Below are positions 1-8,008 of a DNA stretch of 58,697 nt, piece after piece. The first letter of the stretch is position 1. Each line of letters begins with the position of its first letter. A program made the translations under genes and the position numbers. The stretch is taken from positions 1 to 58,697 of the forward strand of contig NZ_SSBK01000038.1 in assembly GCF_004795035.1 (NCBI RefSeq), read 5' to 3'. Origin of the DNA: Streptomyces sp. A0958 (GTDB taxonomy: Bacteria > Actinomycetota > Actinomycetes > Streptomycetales > Streptomycetaceae). The notes under the pieces were generated by a model that was not told the DNA's origin, made no database searches, and saw nothing but the letters and a program-made list of their open reading frames with translations.

Positions 1-170
1 GAGCGCAGGATCCTGGTCGAGCTCAGGCAAGGATTGTTCACCCAGCCACGGCCATAACCACCCGGAGAGGCCGCCACCAGCCCCAGCAGCAAGCGCGAAA
101 CGGGCAGGACGTCACTTACCGCCCTCTGAGTAACATCCGCCAGGAGACCCCGTCAACTTCGCTCCACTCC
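1..170 (+). other. Window edge, possible gene tail
   Basis: No complete gene fits here. Frame 1 is open from the first base to a TAA at 55-57 and could be the last 18 codons of a gene entering from the left. Frame 2 stays open to a TAA at 131-133. The frame of the following NUDIX gene is also open back to the window edge but offers no ATG or GTG before 171. I cannot decide between a gene tail and non-coding DNA. Confidence 0.25.
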
Positions 171-581
171 GTGTCCGTAGCCGGAGTCGTCGTCCGGGAG
201 GACGGCCGGGTGCTCACGATCAGGCGTGCCGACAACGGGGCATGGGAGCCGCCCGGGGGTGTGCTCGAATTGGCCGAGTCCCCGGAGGACGGCGTCCGAC
301 GCGAGGTCTACGAGGAGACCGGCATCAGGGTGCGGGTGGGCCGGTTAACCGGGGTCTACAAGAACACGTCGCGAGGCATCGTCGCCCTGGTCTTCCGTTG
401 CCGCACCGAAGGCGGGTACGAGCAACTGTCCGACGAAACCACGGCAGTCGAGTGGCTGACTCCGGACGAGGTGGCCGGCCGCATGGCCGAGGTCTACGCG
501 GTCCGGGTCGCCGATGCCCTGCTGGATGGCGCACCCCGTGTGCGCGCACACGATGGCAAGAAGTTCGCTCGTTCATGCTGA
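171..581 (+). CDS. NUDIX hydrolase
   Basis: A 136-residue protein that fills the normal size of a single NUDIX domain. The NUDIX box lies at about residues 29-51, starting GGVLELAESPEDGVRREVYE and ending ETGI, so the REXXEEXG core with its metal-binding glutamates is intact. Such enzymes hydrolyse a nucleoside diphosphate linked to another group, using Mg2+ or Mn2+; the substrate cannot be read from the sequence. The GTG at 171 is the first plausible start. The reading frame is open upstream with homology-like residues (LHSVSVAG), so the true start may be an unusual codon further 5'. Codon 59 (345-347) is TTA, which in Streptomyces needs the bldA tRNA, so full translation may be confined to late growth. 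Confidence 0.85.
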   Translation: MSVAGVVVREDGRVLTIRRADNGAWEPPGGVLELAESPEDGVRREVYEETGIRVRVGRLTGVYKNTSRGIVALVFRCRTEGGYEQLSDETTAVEWLTPDEVAGRMAEVYAVRVADALLDGAPRVRAHDGKKFARSC

Positions 582-606
582 ACACACCGTGAGGAGAGGG
601 TTAGGC

Positions 607-795
607 ATGTCGCAGGCCGAAGGTGCCCGGTTGTTCCGTGAGGCATGGGTCGCCGGTGTACGGCGGCACTTTCCCGGGGAACCGAAGGCCGGGTACGTCA
701 CGCCGTGGGACGACGCGGCGCGCTGCCGGCCGGGTGGGCGGTGGAGGGCGGCGTCGGCGCCCTCTTCGGCGGCGGCCGGCTGGTCGAGGCGGTGA
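607..795 (+). pseudogene. Truncated small gene of unknown function
   Basis: Starting at the ATG at 607, behind a GAGGAGAGGG purine tract at 591-600, the first ~37 residues look like a real protein (LFREAWVAGVRRHFPGEPKA, then GYVTPWDD). I associate this beginning with a small uncharacterised Streptomyces family, from memory only. After TPWDDAA the frame turns into arginine/serine-rich low-complexity sequence and stops at 795. Another frame becomes protein-like instead (WAVEGGVGALFGGGRLVEAV up to about 840). This suggests a deletion or frameshift that joined the 5' end to unrelated DNA. It could still be a short intact gene. Confidence 0.4.
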
Positions 796-907
796 CGCGC
801 ACGGGCCGGGCCCGGCTGTACCGGGTGGAGCCGGACGGGTGCGGAGGCGTTTCAGGAACGTGCCCTGCCGTGCGGGCGGCTCGGTGCGGCGATGCCGCGC
901 ACGGTTG

Positions 908-922
908 CTGACTAATCGTCAG
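908..922. promoter_or_regulatory. Inverted repeat, probable operator
   Basis: CTGACTAATCGTCAG is a perfect inverted repeat with 5-bp arms and a 5-bp centre. It ends about 20 bases before the likely start of the flavin oxidoreductase gene. The size and position suit a TetR-type repressor site. No regulator gene lies beside it. Confidence 0.4.
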
Positions 923-943
923 ATCCATGTCATGCTCCGCCCC

Positions 944-2125
944 ATGGCGGGCGGAGAGAAACGTGTCGTACCCGATGTGCTGGCCCCGGCCCGGCTCGGG
1001 CCGCTCAGGCTGCGCAACCGGGTCATCAAGGCGGCCACCTTCGAAGGGGCCACCCCCGAGGCGCTCGTGACGCAGGAGCTCATCGACTACCACCTGCGCC
1101 CCGCCGAGGGTGGTGTCGGGATGACCACCGTGGCGTACTGCGCGGTGTCGCCGGAGGGGCGGACCGAGCGGCGGCAGGTGTGGATGCGGGCCGAGGCGTT
1201 GCCCGGGCTGCGGAGGCTGACCGAGGCGGTGCACGGGGCCGGGGCCGCCGTCAGCGCTCAGCTCGGGCATGCCGGGCCGGTGGCCGACGGGCGGTCCAAC
1301 GGGGTGGCCTCCCTCGCGCCGACGGGCGGGTTCGACCCGCTCAGCATGCGCCGCAACAAGGCCGCCACCGCCGAGGACATCGCCCGGGTCGTGACCGCCC
1401 ACGCCGACGCGGCCCTGCTCGCGGCCGAGGCCGGGTTCGACGCGGTGGAGATCCATCTCGGCCACAACTACCTGGCCAGCGCCTTCCTCAGCCCCCGGCT
1501 GAACCGGCGTACCGACGCCTATGGCGGGCCCCTGCGGGCCCGGGCCACCGTGGCGCTCGATATCGCGCGGGCCGTACGCGAGGCGCTGGGCGACCGGCTC
1601 GCCATCACCGCCAAGCTGAACATGAAGGACGGGGCGCCCGGCGGGCTCACCGTGGAGGAGAGCCTTCAGGTCGCCCGCTGGCTGGAGGAGGACGGCAGCG
1701 TCGACGCCCTCGAACTCACCGCCGGCAGCTCCCTGCTCAACCCCATGTACCTCTTCCGGGGCGACGCCCCCGTCACCGAGTTCGCGGCCGACTTCCCGCT
1801 CCCGCAACGCCTCGCCATCCGGGCCCTCGGGCGCGCCTTCTTCCGTACGTACCCCTACCGGCCGCTCTATCTGCTGGACGACGCCCGCCACTTCCGGGCC
1901 GCGCTCGGTCTGCCGCTGATCCTCCTCGGCGGGATCACCGACCGGGAGGGCATGGACCGCGCCATGGCCGAGGGCTTCGACTTCGTCGCCATGGCCCGCG
2001 CCCTGCTGCGCGAGCCCGACCTGCTGCGCCGCATCGGGGGCGACCCGGCCACGGTGTCCGGCTGCGTCCACTGCAATCGCTGCATGCCCACCATCTACAC
2101 CGGAACCCACTGCCCATTGGCGTAG
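944..2125 (+). CDS. Old yellow enzyme family flavin oxidoreductase
   Basis: A 393-residue NADH:flavin oxidoreductase of the old yellow enzyme fold, a TIM barrel that binds FMN and reduces activated C=C bonds such as enones. Family landmarks are all present: the N-terminal PARLGPLRLRNRVIKAATFE segment, AQLGHAGP, AVEIHLGHNYLASAFLSP followed by NRRTDAYGG, a LGGITD phosphate-binding strand near the C-terminus, and FVAMARALLREPDL. The C-terminal CVHCNRCMPT carries clustered cysteines, but there is no second NAD-binding domain as in 2,4-dienoyl-CoA reductase. The ATG at 944 is preferred; ATG 932 is an alternative and would add four residues. The physiological substrate is unknown. Confidence 0.85.
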   Translation: MAGGEKRVVPDVLAPARLGPLRLRNRVIKAATFEGATPEALVTQELIDYHLRPAEGGVGMTTVAYCAVSPEGRTERRQVWMRAEALPGLRRLTEAVHGAGAAVSAQLGHAGPVADGRSNGVASLAPTGGFDPLSMRRNKAATAEDIARVVTAHADAALLAAEAGFDAVEIHLGHNYLASAFLSPRLNRRTDAYGGPLRARATVALDIARAVREALGDRLAITAKLNMKDGAPGGLTVEESLQVARWLEEDGSVDALELTAGSSLLNPMYLFRGDAPVTEFAADFPLPQRLAIRALGRAFFRTYPYRPLYLLDDARHFRAALGLPLILLGGITDREGMDRAMAEGFDFVAMARALLREPDLLRRIGGDPATVSGCVHCNRCMPTIYTGTHCPLA

Positions 2126-2233
2126 TGGTGGCGGCAGCGGTGGTGGGCCTGGACTACCCCCCCGCCGGTAACCGACAATGGGCGGAGGATCACGAGCCCG
2201 CGGGCCGTGAACGGGGAACGGGGGAGGGACACG

Positions 2234-2461
2234 ATGCACGCGGTCCTCATACTGCTCGGGCTGCTCCTGAGCGCGGTCGTCTTTTTGATCGCGAAGCTGA
2301 CGTCGCAGCAGCGCAGACGCCGTACGGACAACTTCGACGGCCAGGAGATCGAACGCCACCACAGCGCGGAGATACGCAACATCCGCGCCGCCAACACCTC
2401 GGTCGCCGTCCACAACCGCTTCGTCGACGGCGGCAACGACTACCGGTACCGCAAACACTGA
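2234..2461 (+). CDS. Small single-span membrane protein
   Basis: A 75-residue protein starting at an ATG preceded by GGGGAGGG at good spacing. Residues ~2-20 (AVLILLGLLLSAVVFLIAKL) form one hydrophobic helix. A basic patch (QQRRRR) follows, then a polar tail rich in charged and aromatic residues. The topology is probably N-out/C-in. No motif reveals a function. It is a stand-alone gene between the oxidoreductase and the methyltransferase leader. Confidence 0.7.
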   Translation: MHAVLILLGLLLSAVVFLIAKLTSQQRRRRTDNFDGQEIERHHSAEIRNIRAANTSVAVHNRFVDGGNDYRYRKH

Positions 2462-2497
2462 GGGCCTGAGGTAGTCTTTCGCACCCCGTACCGGGAC

Positions 2498-2578
2498 ATG
2501 ACCAAGGAGGTGGGCCCCATTACCGCTGTATCGACCCGGGTGCTCACCCCCAGCGATCGCGTGGCCGGCCGGACCTGA
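2498..2578 (+). promoter_or_regulatory. Possible leader-peptide uORF
   Basis: A 26-codon frame (ATG 2498, TGA 2576-2578) sits in the leader of the methyltransferase gene. Inside it, a near-perfect Shine-Dalgarno AAGGAGG (2504-2510) is placed 8 bases before an in-frame ATT (2519), which would start a 19-codon peptide beginning ITAVSTRVLTPSDR. AUU initiation is rare but known for infC. A short stem (GCCGG/CCGGC) covers the stop codon and is followed by the longer hairpin listed next. This arrangement resembles translational attenuation, but it is not proven. Confidence 0.35.
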
Positions 2579-2583
2579 CCGGC

Positions 2584-2622
2584 TGCGGAGCACCCCTCGG
2601 CGTTCCTCCGAAAGGCTCCGCA
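2584..2622 (+). promoter_or_regulatory. Hairpin enclosing the methyltransferase RBS
   Basis: TGCGGAGC (2584-2591) pairs perfectly with GCTCCGCA (2615-2622), ending two bases before the ATG at 2625. The purine-rich GAAAGG at 2610-2615 that could serve as the ribosome site lies at the 3' edge of the loop. Folding would therefore hinder initiation. Confidence 0.4.
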
Positions 2623-2624
2623 CC

Positions 2625-3425
2625 ATGCCGGTCCCCCTGTCACCGACCGCCCTCTCCACCCTCGTCGCCGCCCTGCGTGCCGCCGGCTGCGTCTTCGCGG
2701 AGGACGAGGCCGGTCTCATCGCCGCCACCGCCGCCGGACCCGCCGAACTCACCGCCATGGTGGAGCGCCGCGCCGCCGGCCACCCCCTTGAACACGTCCT
2801 CGGCTGGGCCGAGTTCAACGGGCTGCGCATCGCCGTGGACCCCGGCGTGTTCGTACCCCGCCGCCGCACCGAGTTCCTGATCCGCCAGGCGGTCGCCCTC
2901 GCCCCCGAACCGGCCGTCGTCGTGGACCTGTGCTGCGGCTCGGGCGCGCTCGGCGCCGCGCTCGCCGCCGCCCTGGACCGCGTCGAACTCCACGCCGCCG
3001 ACGTCGAGCCCGCCGCCGTACGCTGCGCCCGGCGCAACATCGGGGACCGCGGCGAGGTCTACGAGGGCGACCTCTTCGCCCCGCTGCCCGGCTCCCTGCG
3101 CGGGCGCGTCGACGTGCTGCTCGCCAACGTGCCGTACGTACCGACCGAGGACGTCGCCCTGCTGCCCGCCGAGGCGCGCGTCCACGAACCGCTCGTCGCG
3201 CTCGACGGCGGCGGCGACGGCCTCGACGTCCTGCGCCGGGTCGCCGCCGAGGCCCCCCGCTGGCTGGCCCCCGGCGGCAGCCTCCTGGTCGAGACGAGCG
3301 AACGGCAGGCGGAACGCGCCGCCCGGGTCATCGGCGACAGCGGGCTCGTCCCACGCGTCGTCTCCTGCGACGAGCTGTACGCCACCGTCGTGATGGGGGC
3401 CCGGCCGGGCCGAGCGGTGAGCTGA
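2625..3425 (+). CDS. Putative protein N5-glutamine methyltransferase (PrmC-like)
   Basis: A 266-residue SAM-dependent methyltransferase of the PrmC/HemK group, which methylates the glutamine of a GGQ motif in release factors or related proteins. The short N-terminal helical domain (about residues 1-75) is followed by FVPRRRTEFL and the SAM-binding strand VVDLCCGSGALGAALA (~residues 92-107). The catalytic loop, NPPY in true PrmC, is NVPYVP here (~residues 170-175), so Pro2 of the motif is replaced by Val. This marks a paralogue rather than the housekeeping PrmC next to prfA. The start at 2625 has GAAAGG upstream. The leader carries a possible uORF and hairpin, listed separately. Confidence 0.8.
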   Translation: MPVPLSPTALSTLVAALRAAGCVFAEDEAGLIAATAAGPAELTAMVERRAAGHPLEHVLGWAEFNGLRIAVDPGVFVPRRRTEFLIRQAVALAPEPAVVVDLCCGSGALGAALAAALDRVELHAADVEPAAVRCARRNIGDRGEVYEGDLFAPLPGSLRGRVDVLLANVPYVPTEDVALLPAEARVHEPLVALDGGGDGLDVLRRVAAEAPRWLAPGGSLLVETSERQAERAARVIGDSGLVPRVVSCDELYATVVMGARPGRAVS

Positions 3426-3737
3426 AGTCCTCTTCGGGGCGTGGGCGCGTGGCGTCACGCACGACGGCGTGCAGCCGGTCCCCGGGCCGGGGCGGCGCGG
3501 TGTCCTCGTCCCACCAGGAGGTGCGGAGAAGGAGGGGCGGTCTCAACGGTTCGCGCTCACTCGGGGATCAAGACGCCCGGCAGGACCGGGACGGTTCTCA
3601 CCGAGCCGCTGCTGCGGGCAGCCGCAGTGCCGTGATGGCGCGGCGGATCACGGTCACTCGCAGTCTCCGAATCAAGGGGCGCCGGGCTAGGCTCGGCAGG
3701 CTGAAGGCTATGCGGGCGGCGAGCAGGAGGGCGCGGA
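3426..3737. other. Intergenic, possible antisense gene remnant
   Basis: No gene on the plus strand. On the minus strand a frame read down from about 3546 begins with protein-like residues (TSWWDEDTAPPRPGDRLHAV, then VRDATRPRPEE). This recalls small Streptomyces proteins with a GDRxHAVVLDDSRTPPR stretch, but it runs into the 3' end of the methyltransferase gene without a clear end. I treat it as a possible remnant. The last ~100 bases should hold the glnE promoter; I see no clear -35/-10. Confidence 0.25.
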
Positions 3738-6728
3738 ATGACGATGATGCCGGGGCGCAGGAGCAGTACGTTCACCAGACTGCTGCGGCACGGTTTCACC
3801 GACCCGTCCGCCGCCGAGCGGCTGCTCGACCTGCCCGACCTCTCCTCCGTACGCTCCGACTCCGTGCTCCTCGACGCCCTCGGGGCCACCGCCGACCCCG
3901 ATCTGGCGCTGCGCGGCCTGGTCCGGCTGGTCGAGGCCGAGGAGGCGGGCCAGCGGCAGATCCTGCTGGACACGCTGGTCACGGCCAAGCCCCTGCGGGA
4001 CCGGCTGCTCGGGGTGCTGGGGGCGTCCGAGGCGCTCGGCGACCACCTGGCGCGCCACCCCCGCGACTGGCAGGTTCTCGTCACGTACGAGGCCACCGAT
4101 CTGCACCCCGGGGTCGCCGAGTTCGAGCAGGAGCTGGCCGGGGCCGAGGACCCGGACGGGCTGCGCGTCGGCTACCGGCGGTGCCTGCTGTCCATCGCGG
4201 CCCGGGACGTCTGCGGCACCACCGACGTCGCCGAGACCGCCGCCGAGCTGGCCGACCTCGCCACCGCGACGCTGCGGGCCGCACTGCGCATCGCCTCAGC
4301 GGCCGCCCCCGACGACGCCGCGCAGTGCCGGCTCGCGGTCGTCGCCATGGGCAAGTGCGGCGGCCACGAACTGAACTACCTGTCCGACGTCGACGTCATC
4401 TTCGTCGCGGAACCCGTCGACGGCGCCGAGGAGAGCAAGGCCATGCAGGCCGCCACCCGGCTCGCCGCACACCTCATGCGGATCTGCTCCGACACGACCG
4501 TCGAGGGCACCATCTGGCCCGTCGACGCCAACCTCCGCCCAGAGGGCCGCAACGGGCCCCTGGTGCGCACGCTCTCCTCGCACCTCGCCTACTACCAGCG
4601 CTGGGCCAAGACCTGGGAGTTCCAGGCGCTCCTCAAGGCCCGGCCGGTGGCCGGCGACCCGGCGCTCGGCGCCGAGTACGTCGAAGCCGTCTCGCCGCTC
4701 GTCTGGCAGGCCGCCGACCGGGAGAACTTCGTCCCCGACGTGCAGAAGATGCGCCGCCGCGTCGTGGACACCATCCCCGCCGACCGCGTCGACCGGGAGC
4801 TGAAGCTCGGCCCCGGCGGGCTGCGGGACGTCGAGTTCGCCGTCCAGCTCCTCCAGCTCGTCCACGGCCGCAGCGACGCCGCCCTGCGCAGCGGATCGAC
4901 CCTGGAGGCGCTGGGGGCGCTCGCCGACGGCGGATACGTGGGGCGCGTCGACGCCGTACAGCTGGACGACGCCTACCGCTTCCTGCGCGCCATGGAACAC
5001 CGCATCCAGCTCTACCGGCTGCGCCGCACCCACCTCGTCCCCGACGACGAGCCCGACCTGCGCCGCCTCGGCCGCTCCCTCGGGCTGCGCACCGACCCCA
5101 TCGCCGAGCTCAACCAGGCCTGGAAGCGGCACGCCTCCGTGGTGCGCCGGCTGCACGAGAAGCTGTTCTACCGGCCGCTGCTCGACGCCGTCGCCCAGCT
5201 CACGCCCGGCGAGTCCCGGCTCAGCACGAAGGCCGCCGGCCACCGGCTCGTGGCCCTCGGCTACGAGGACCCGGCGGCGGCCCTGCGGCACCTGGAGGCC
5301 CTGTCCTCCGGGGTGTCGCGCAAGGCGGCCATCCAGCGCACCCTGCTGCCCGTGCTGCTCGGCTGGTTCGCGGACTCCGCCGACCCGGACGCCGGCCTCC
5401 TCGGCTTCCGCAAGGTGTCCGACGCGCTCGGCAAGACCCCCTGGTACCTGCGGCTCCTGCGCGACGAGGGGGCCGCGGCGGAGAACCTCGCCCGGGTCCT
5501 GTCGGCCGGCCGGCTCGCCCCCGACCTGCTGCTGCGCGCCCCCGAGGCCGTCGCCATCCTCGGCGACCCGCACGGCCTCGCCCCCCGCAGCCGCGCACAC
5601 CTGGAACAGGAGGTGCTGGCCGCCGTGGGCCGCGCCGGCGACGCGGAGTCGGCCGTCGCGGTGGTGCGCGGGGTGCGCAGGCGCGAGCTGTTCCGTACGA
5701 CGGCCGCCGACCTCATCGGCTCCTACGGCACGGAGGACAGCCCCGCCGAGTCCGACCCGGGCGCCCTCGTCGACCGGGTCGGCGGCGCCGTCACCGACCT
5801 GAACGCCGTCACCATCGCCGGGGCGCTGCGGGCCGCCGTCCGCGCGGAGTGGGGCGACACCCTGCCCACCCGGTTCGCGGTCATCGGCATGGGCCGCTTC
5901 GGCGGGCACGAGCTGAGCTACGGCTCCGACGCGGACGTCCTCTTCGTCCACGAGCCGCGCGAGGGCGTGGACGAGCAGGAGGCGAGCAGGGCCGCGAACC
6001 GGGTGGTCTCCGAGATGCGCCGGCTGCTCCAGCTGCCCACCGCCGACCCGCCGCTCATCATCGACCCCGACCTGCGCCCCGAGGGCAAGAGCGGCCCGCT
6101 GGTGCGCACCCTGAAGTCGTACGGAGCGTACTACCGGCGGTGGTCGCTGGGGTGGGAGAGCCAGGCCCTGCTGCGGGCCGAACCGATGGCGGGGGACATG
6201 GACCTGGGCGCGGACTTCATCGCGCTGATCGACCCGCTGCGGTATCCGGCCCGGGGCCTCGGGGAGGACGCGGTCCGTGAGATCCGGCGGCTCAAGGCCC
6301 GCATGGAGTCCGAGCGGATGCCGCGCGGCGCGGACCCGACCCTCCACACCAAGCTGGGGCGGGGCGGGCTGAGCGACGTCGAGTGGACCGTCCAGCTGAT
6401 GCAGATGCAGCACGCCCGGTCGGTGCCCGGCCTGCGGACCACCCGCACCCGCCAGGCACTGGCGACGGCGTGTGCGGCGGAGCTGATCTCCGAGGAGGAC
6501 GCGCAGACCCTGGACGAGGCGTGGGTCCTGGCGACACGGGTGCGCAACGCCGTGATGCTCGTACGGGGCCGGCCCGGCGACACGTTCCCCTCGGTGCCGC
6601 GCGAGCTGACCGCGGTGGGCCGGTACCTGGGGTACGAGGAGGGGCACGTCGGCGACATGCTGGACGACTACCGCCGCATCACGCGGCGGGCGCGGGGAGT
6701 GGTGGAGGAGCGGTTCTACGGGGGGTGA
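3738..6728 (+). CDS. glnE: Glutamine synthetase adenylyltransferase/deadenylase
   Basis: A 996-residue bifunctional enzyme that attaches AMP to, and removes it from, the conserved tyrosine of glutamine synthetase I, tuning it to nitrogen supply. Two nucleotidyltransferase domains are visible. The N-terminal deadenylating one has MGKCGGHELNYLSDVD at residues 204-219. The C-terminal adenylylating one has MGRFGGHELSYGSDADV at 718-734. Each has the G-G-H-E-L and D-x-D metal-binding signature, and each is followed by a helical domain (GPGGLRDVEFAVQLLQL, GRGGLSDVEWTVQLMQMQ). The length is normal for actinobacterial GlnE. GGAGGG stands just before the ATG. Its target GSI gene, glnA, lies in the same window at 52.4-53.8 kb and keeps Tyr397. 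Confidence 0.97.
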   Translation: MTMMPGRRSSTFTRLLRHGFTDPSAAERLLDLPDLSSVRSDSVLLDALGATADPDLALRGLVRLVEAEEAGQRQILLDTLVTAKPLRDRLLGVLGASEALGDHLARHPRDWQVLVTYEATDLHPGVAEFEQELAGAEDPDGLRVGYRRCLLSIAARDVCGTTDVAETAAELADLATATLRAALRIASAAAPDDAAQCRLAVVAMGKCGGHELNYLSDVDVIFVAEPVDGAEESKAMQAATRLAAHLMRICSDTTVEGTIWPVDANLRPEGRNGPLVRTLSSHLAYYQRWAKTWEFQALLKARPVAGDPALGAEYVEAVSPLVWQAADRENFVPDVQKMRRRVVDTIPADRVDRELKLGPGGLRDVEFAVQLLQLVHGRSDAALRSGSTLEALGALADGGYVGRVDAVQLDDAYRFLRAMEHRIQLYRLRRTHLVPDDEPDLRRLGRSLGLRTDPIAELNQAWKRHASVVRRLHEKLFYRPLLDAVAQLTPGESRLSTKAAGHRLVALGYEDPAAALRHLEALSSGVSRKAAIQRTLLPVLLGWFADSADPDAGLLGFRKVSDALGKTPWYLRLLRDEGAAAENLARVLSAGRLAPDLLLRAPEAVAILGDPHGLAPRSRAHLEQEVLAAVGRAGDAESAVAVVRGVRRRELFRTTAADLIGSYGTEDSPAESDPGALVDRVGGAVTDLNAVTIAGALRAAVRAEWGDTLPTRFAVIGMGRFGGHELSYGSDADVLFVHEPREGVDEQEASRAANRVVSEMRRLLQLPTADPPLIIDPDLRPEGKSGPLVRTLKSYGAYYRRWSLGWESQALLRAEPMAGDMDLGADFIALIDPLRYPARGLGEDAVREIRRLKARMESERMPRGADPTLHTKLGRGGLSDVEWTVQLMQMQHARSVPGLRTTRTRQALATACAAELISEEDAQTLDEAWVLATRVRNAVMLVRGRPGDTFPSVPRELTAVGRYLGYEEGHVGDMLDDYRRITRRARGVVEERFYGG

Positions 6729-6750
6729 GGTGCGGCCCCCCGGGGGCTTG

Positions 6751-6924
6751 CGGGGCGCTGCCCCGCACCCCGCTCCTCAATCGCCGGAGGGGCTTGACTG
6801 CGCCGCGGGTCGGCTTTCTCCTGCGGGAGGGGCCCGGTCCCGGAGCCGGCCGGGCTTTGATCGCCGGCGGGGGCGAAATCAGCCCCTGCGGCGCTCGAGG
6901 AGCGGGGTCCGGGGCGGAGCCCCG
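6751..6924. repeat. Pair of inverted intergenic repeats
   Basis: Bases 6751-6795 and the reverse complement of 6881-6924 are variants of one ~45-base element built around CCCCGCTCCTC, then A/G-rich bases, then CGCCG and GGGGCT. Both lie in the gap between convergent glnE and the PAP2 gene. I recognise this unit as a very common Streptomyces intergenic repeat. The inverted arrangement could fold into a large structure and end transcription from both sides. Confidence 0.65.
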
Positions 6925-6927
6925 GGG

Positions 6928-7896
6928 CTAGTGCCGGCTCGCCGCCGCCTCGCGTGGCTGCGCCGACAGGGCGCTCAGCCGCGGCCTGCGCGCCGTCTTC
7001 GGCGCGATCCGCTTCGGCAGCCGGTGCGGCAGCGACCCGTACCACGCGTACGACACCGCGTAACCGAACGCCAGGCACGCCACGCCGCCCACCGCGTCCA
7101 GCCAGAAGTGGTTCGCCGTCGACACGATGACCATCAGGGTCACCGTCGGGTACAGCAGGCCCAGGATGCGCGCCCAGGGGGCCGAGGCCAGGGCGAAGAC
7201 GGTGAGGCCGCACCACAGCGACCAGCCGATGTGCATCGACGGCATCGCCGCGTACTGGTTCGACATGTTCTTGAAGTTGCCCGACGCCATCGAGCCCCAG
7301 GTCTGGTGGACCAGGACGGTGTCGATGAAGTGGCCGCCGTGCATCAGGCGGGGCGGCGCCAACGGGTACAGGTAGTAGCCGAGGAGCGCGACCGCCGTGG
7401 TCGCGAACAGGGCCAGCCGGGCCGCTGCGTACCGGCCCGGGTGCCGGCGGAACAACCATACGAGCACACTGATCGTGACGATGAAGTGCAGTGTCGCGTA
7501 GTAGTAGTTCATCGACACGATGAGCCATGTCACCGAGTTCACCGCGTGGTTGACCGACTGCTCCGCGGCGATGCCGAGGAACCGCTCGACCGACCACAGC
7601 CAGTCCGCGTTGGCCAGGGCCGCCGTCTTCTGCTCCGGGACCGCGTTGCGCACCAGCGAGTACAGCCAGTAACTCATCGCGATGAGCAGGATTTCGAACC
7701 AGAGCCGGGGCCGCCGGGGCGACCGTGGGGAGCGCAGCCGTGACACGACGTGGCCGAGCGGTCTGTCGAGCGCCCTGCCGATCCCGTGCGCGCGACCGGA
7801 TTGCTTCGTGTTCGCCTCGGGAGCCGCCTCGTTCACGATGGGTGACGGGGTGGCCTCCGTGCGGCCTTCCTGTCGTTTCACGCTCAATTCACCCAT
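6928..7896 (-). CDS. PAP2-superfamily integral membrane phosphatase
   Basis: About 322 residues. A polar N-terminal ~60 residues is followed by six predicted membrane helices. PAP2 signature pieces are present: PSMHIGWSLWCGL (motif 2 with the catalytic His) and STANHFWLDAVGG (motif 3 with His and Asp). An extended YYYATLHFIV and LAPPRLM region is typical of the inositol-phosphoryltransferase-like branch. Members dephosphorylate lipid phosphates or transfer phospho head groups in the membrane. The start is ATG 7896; a GTG two codons upstream (7902) is equally possible. Transcription converges on glnE. Confidence 0.8.
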   Translation of the reverse strand: MGELSVKRQEGRTEATPSPIVNEAAPEANTKQSGRAHGIGRALDRPLGHVVSRLRSPRSPRRPRLWFEILLIAMSYWLYSLVRNAVPEQKTAALANADWLWSVERFLGIAAEQSVNHAVNSVTWLIVSMNYYYATLHFIVTISVLVWLFRRHPGRYAAARLALFATTAVALLGYYLYPLAPPRLMHGGHFIDTVLVHQTWGSMASGNFKNMSNQYAAMPSMHIGWSLWCGLTVFALASAPWARILGLLYPTVTLMVIVSTANHFWLDAVGGVACLAFGYAVSYAWYGSLPHRLPKRIAPKTARRPRLSALSAQPREAAASRH

Positions 7897-8008
7897 AGGC
7901 ACAGAGTCTGCCAGATTTGCCCTCTCCGCCCGATGATCCTCCGGCCGGGAGCGGGTTGCACGTCCGGGCGGGCCCGCGTGAGGCCCTGAATCCCGCCGGA
8001 CAGGCCCG

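Noticed and set aside
4296..6647. Long minus-strand frame opposite glnE
   Set aside because: Same cause: biased third positions of glnE keep the antisense frame open. No ribosome site or motif.
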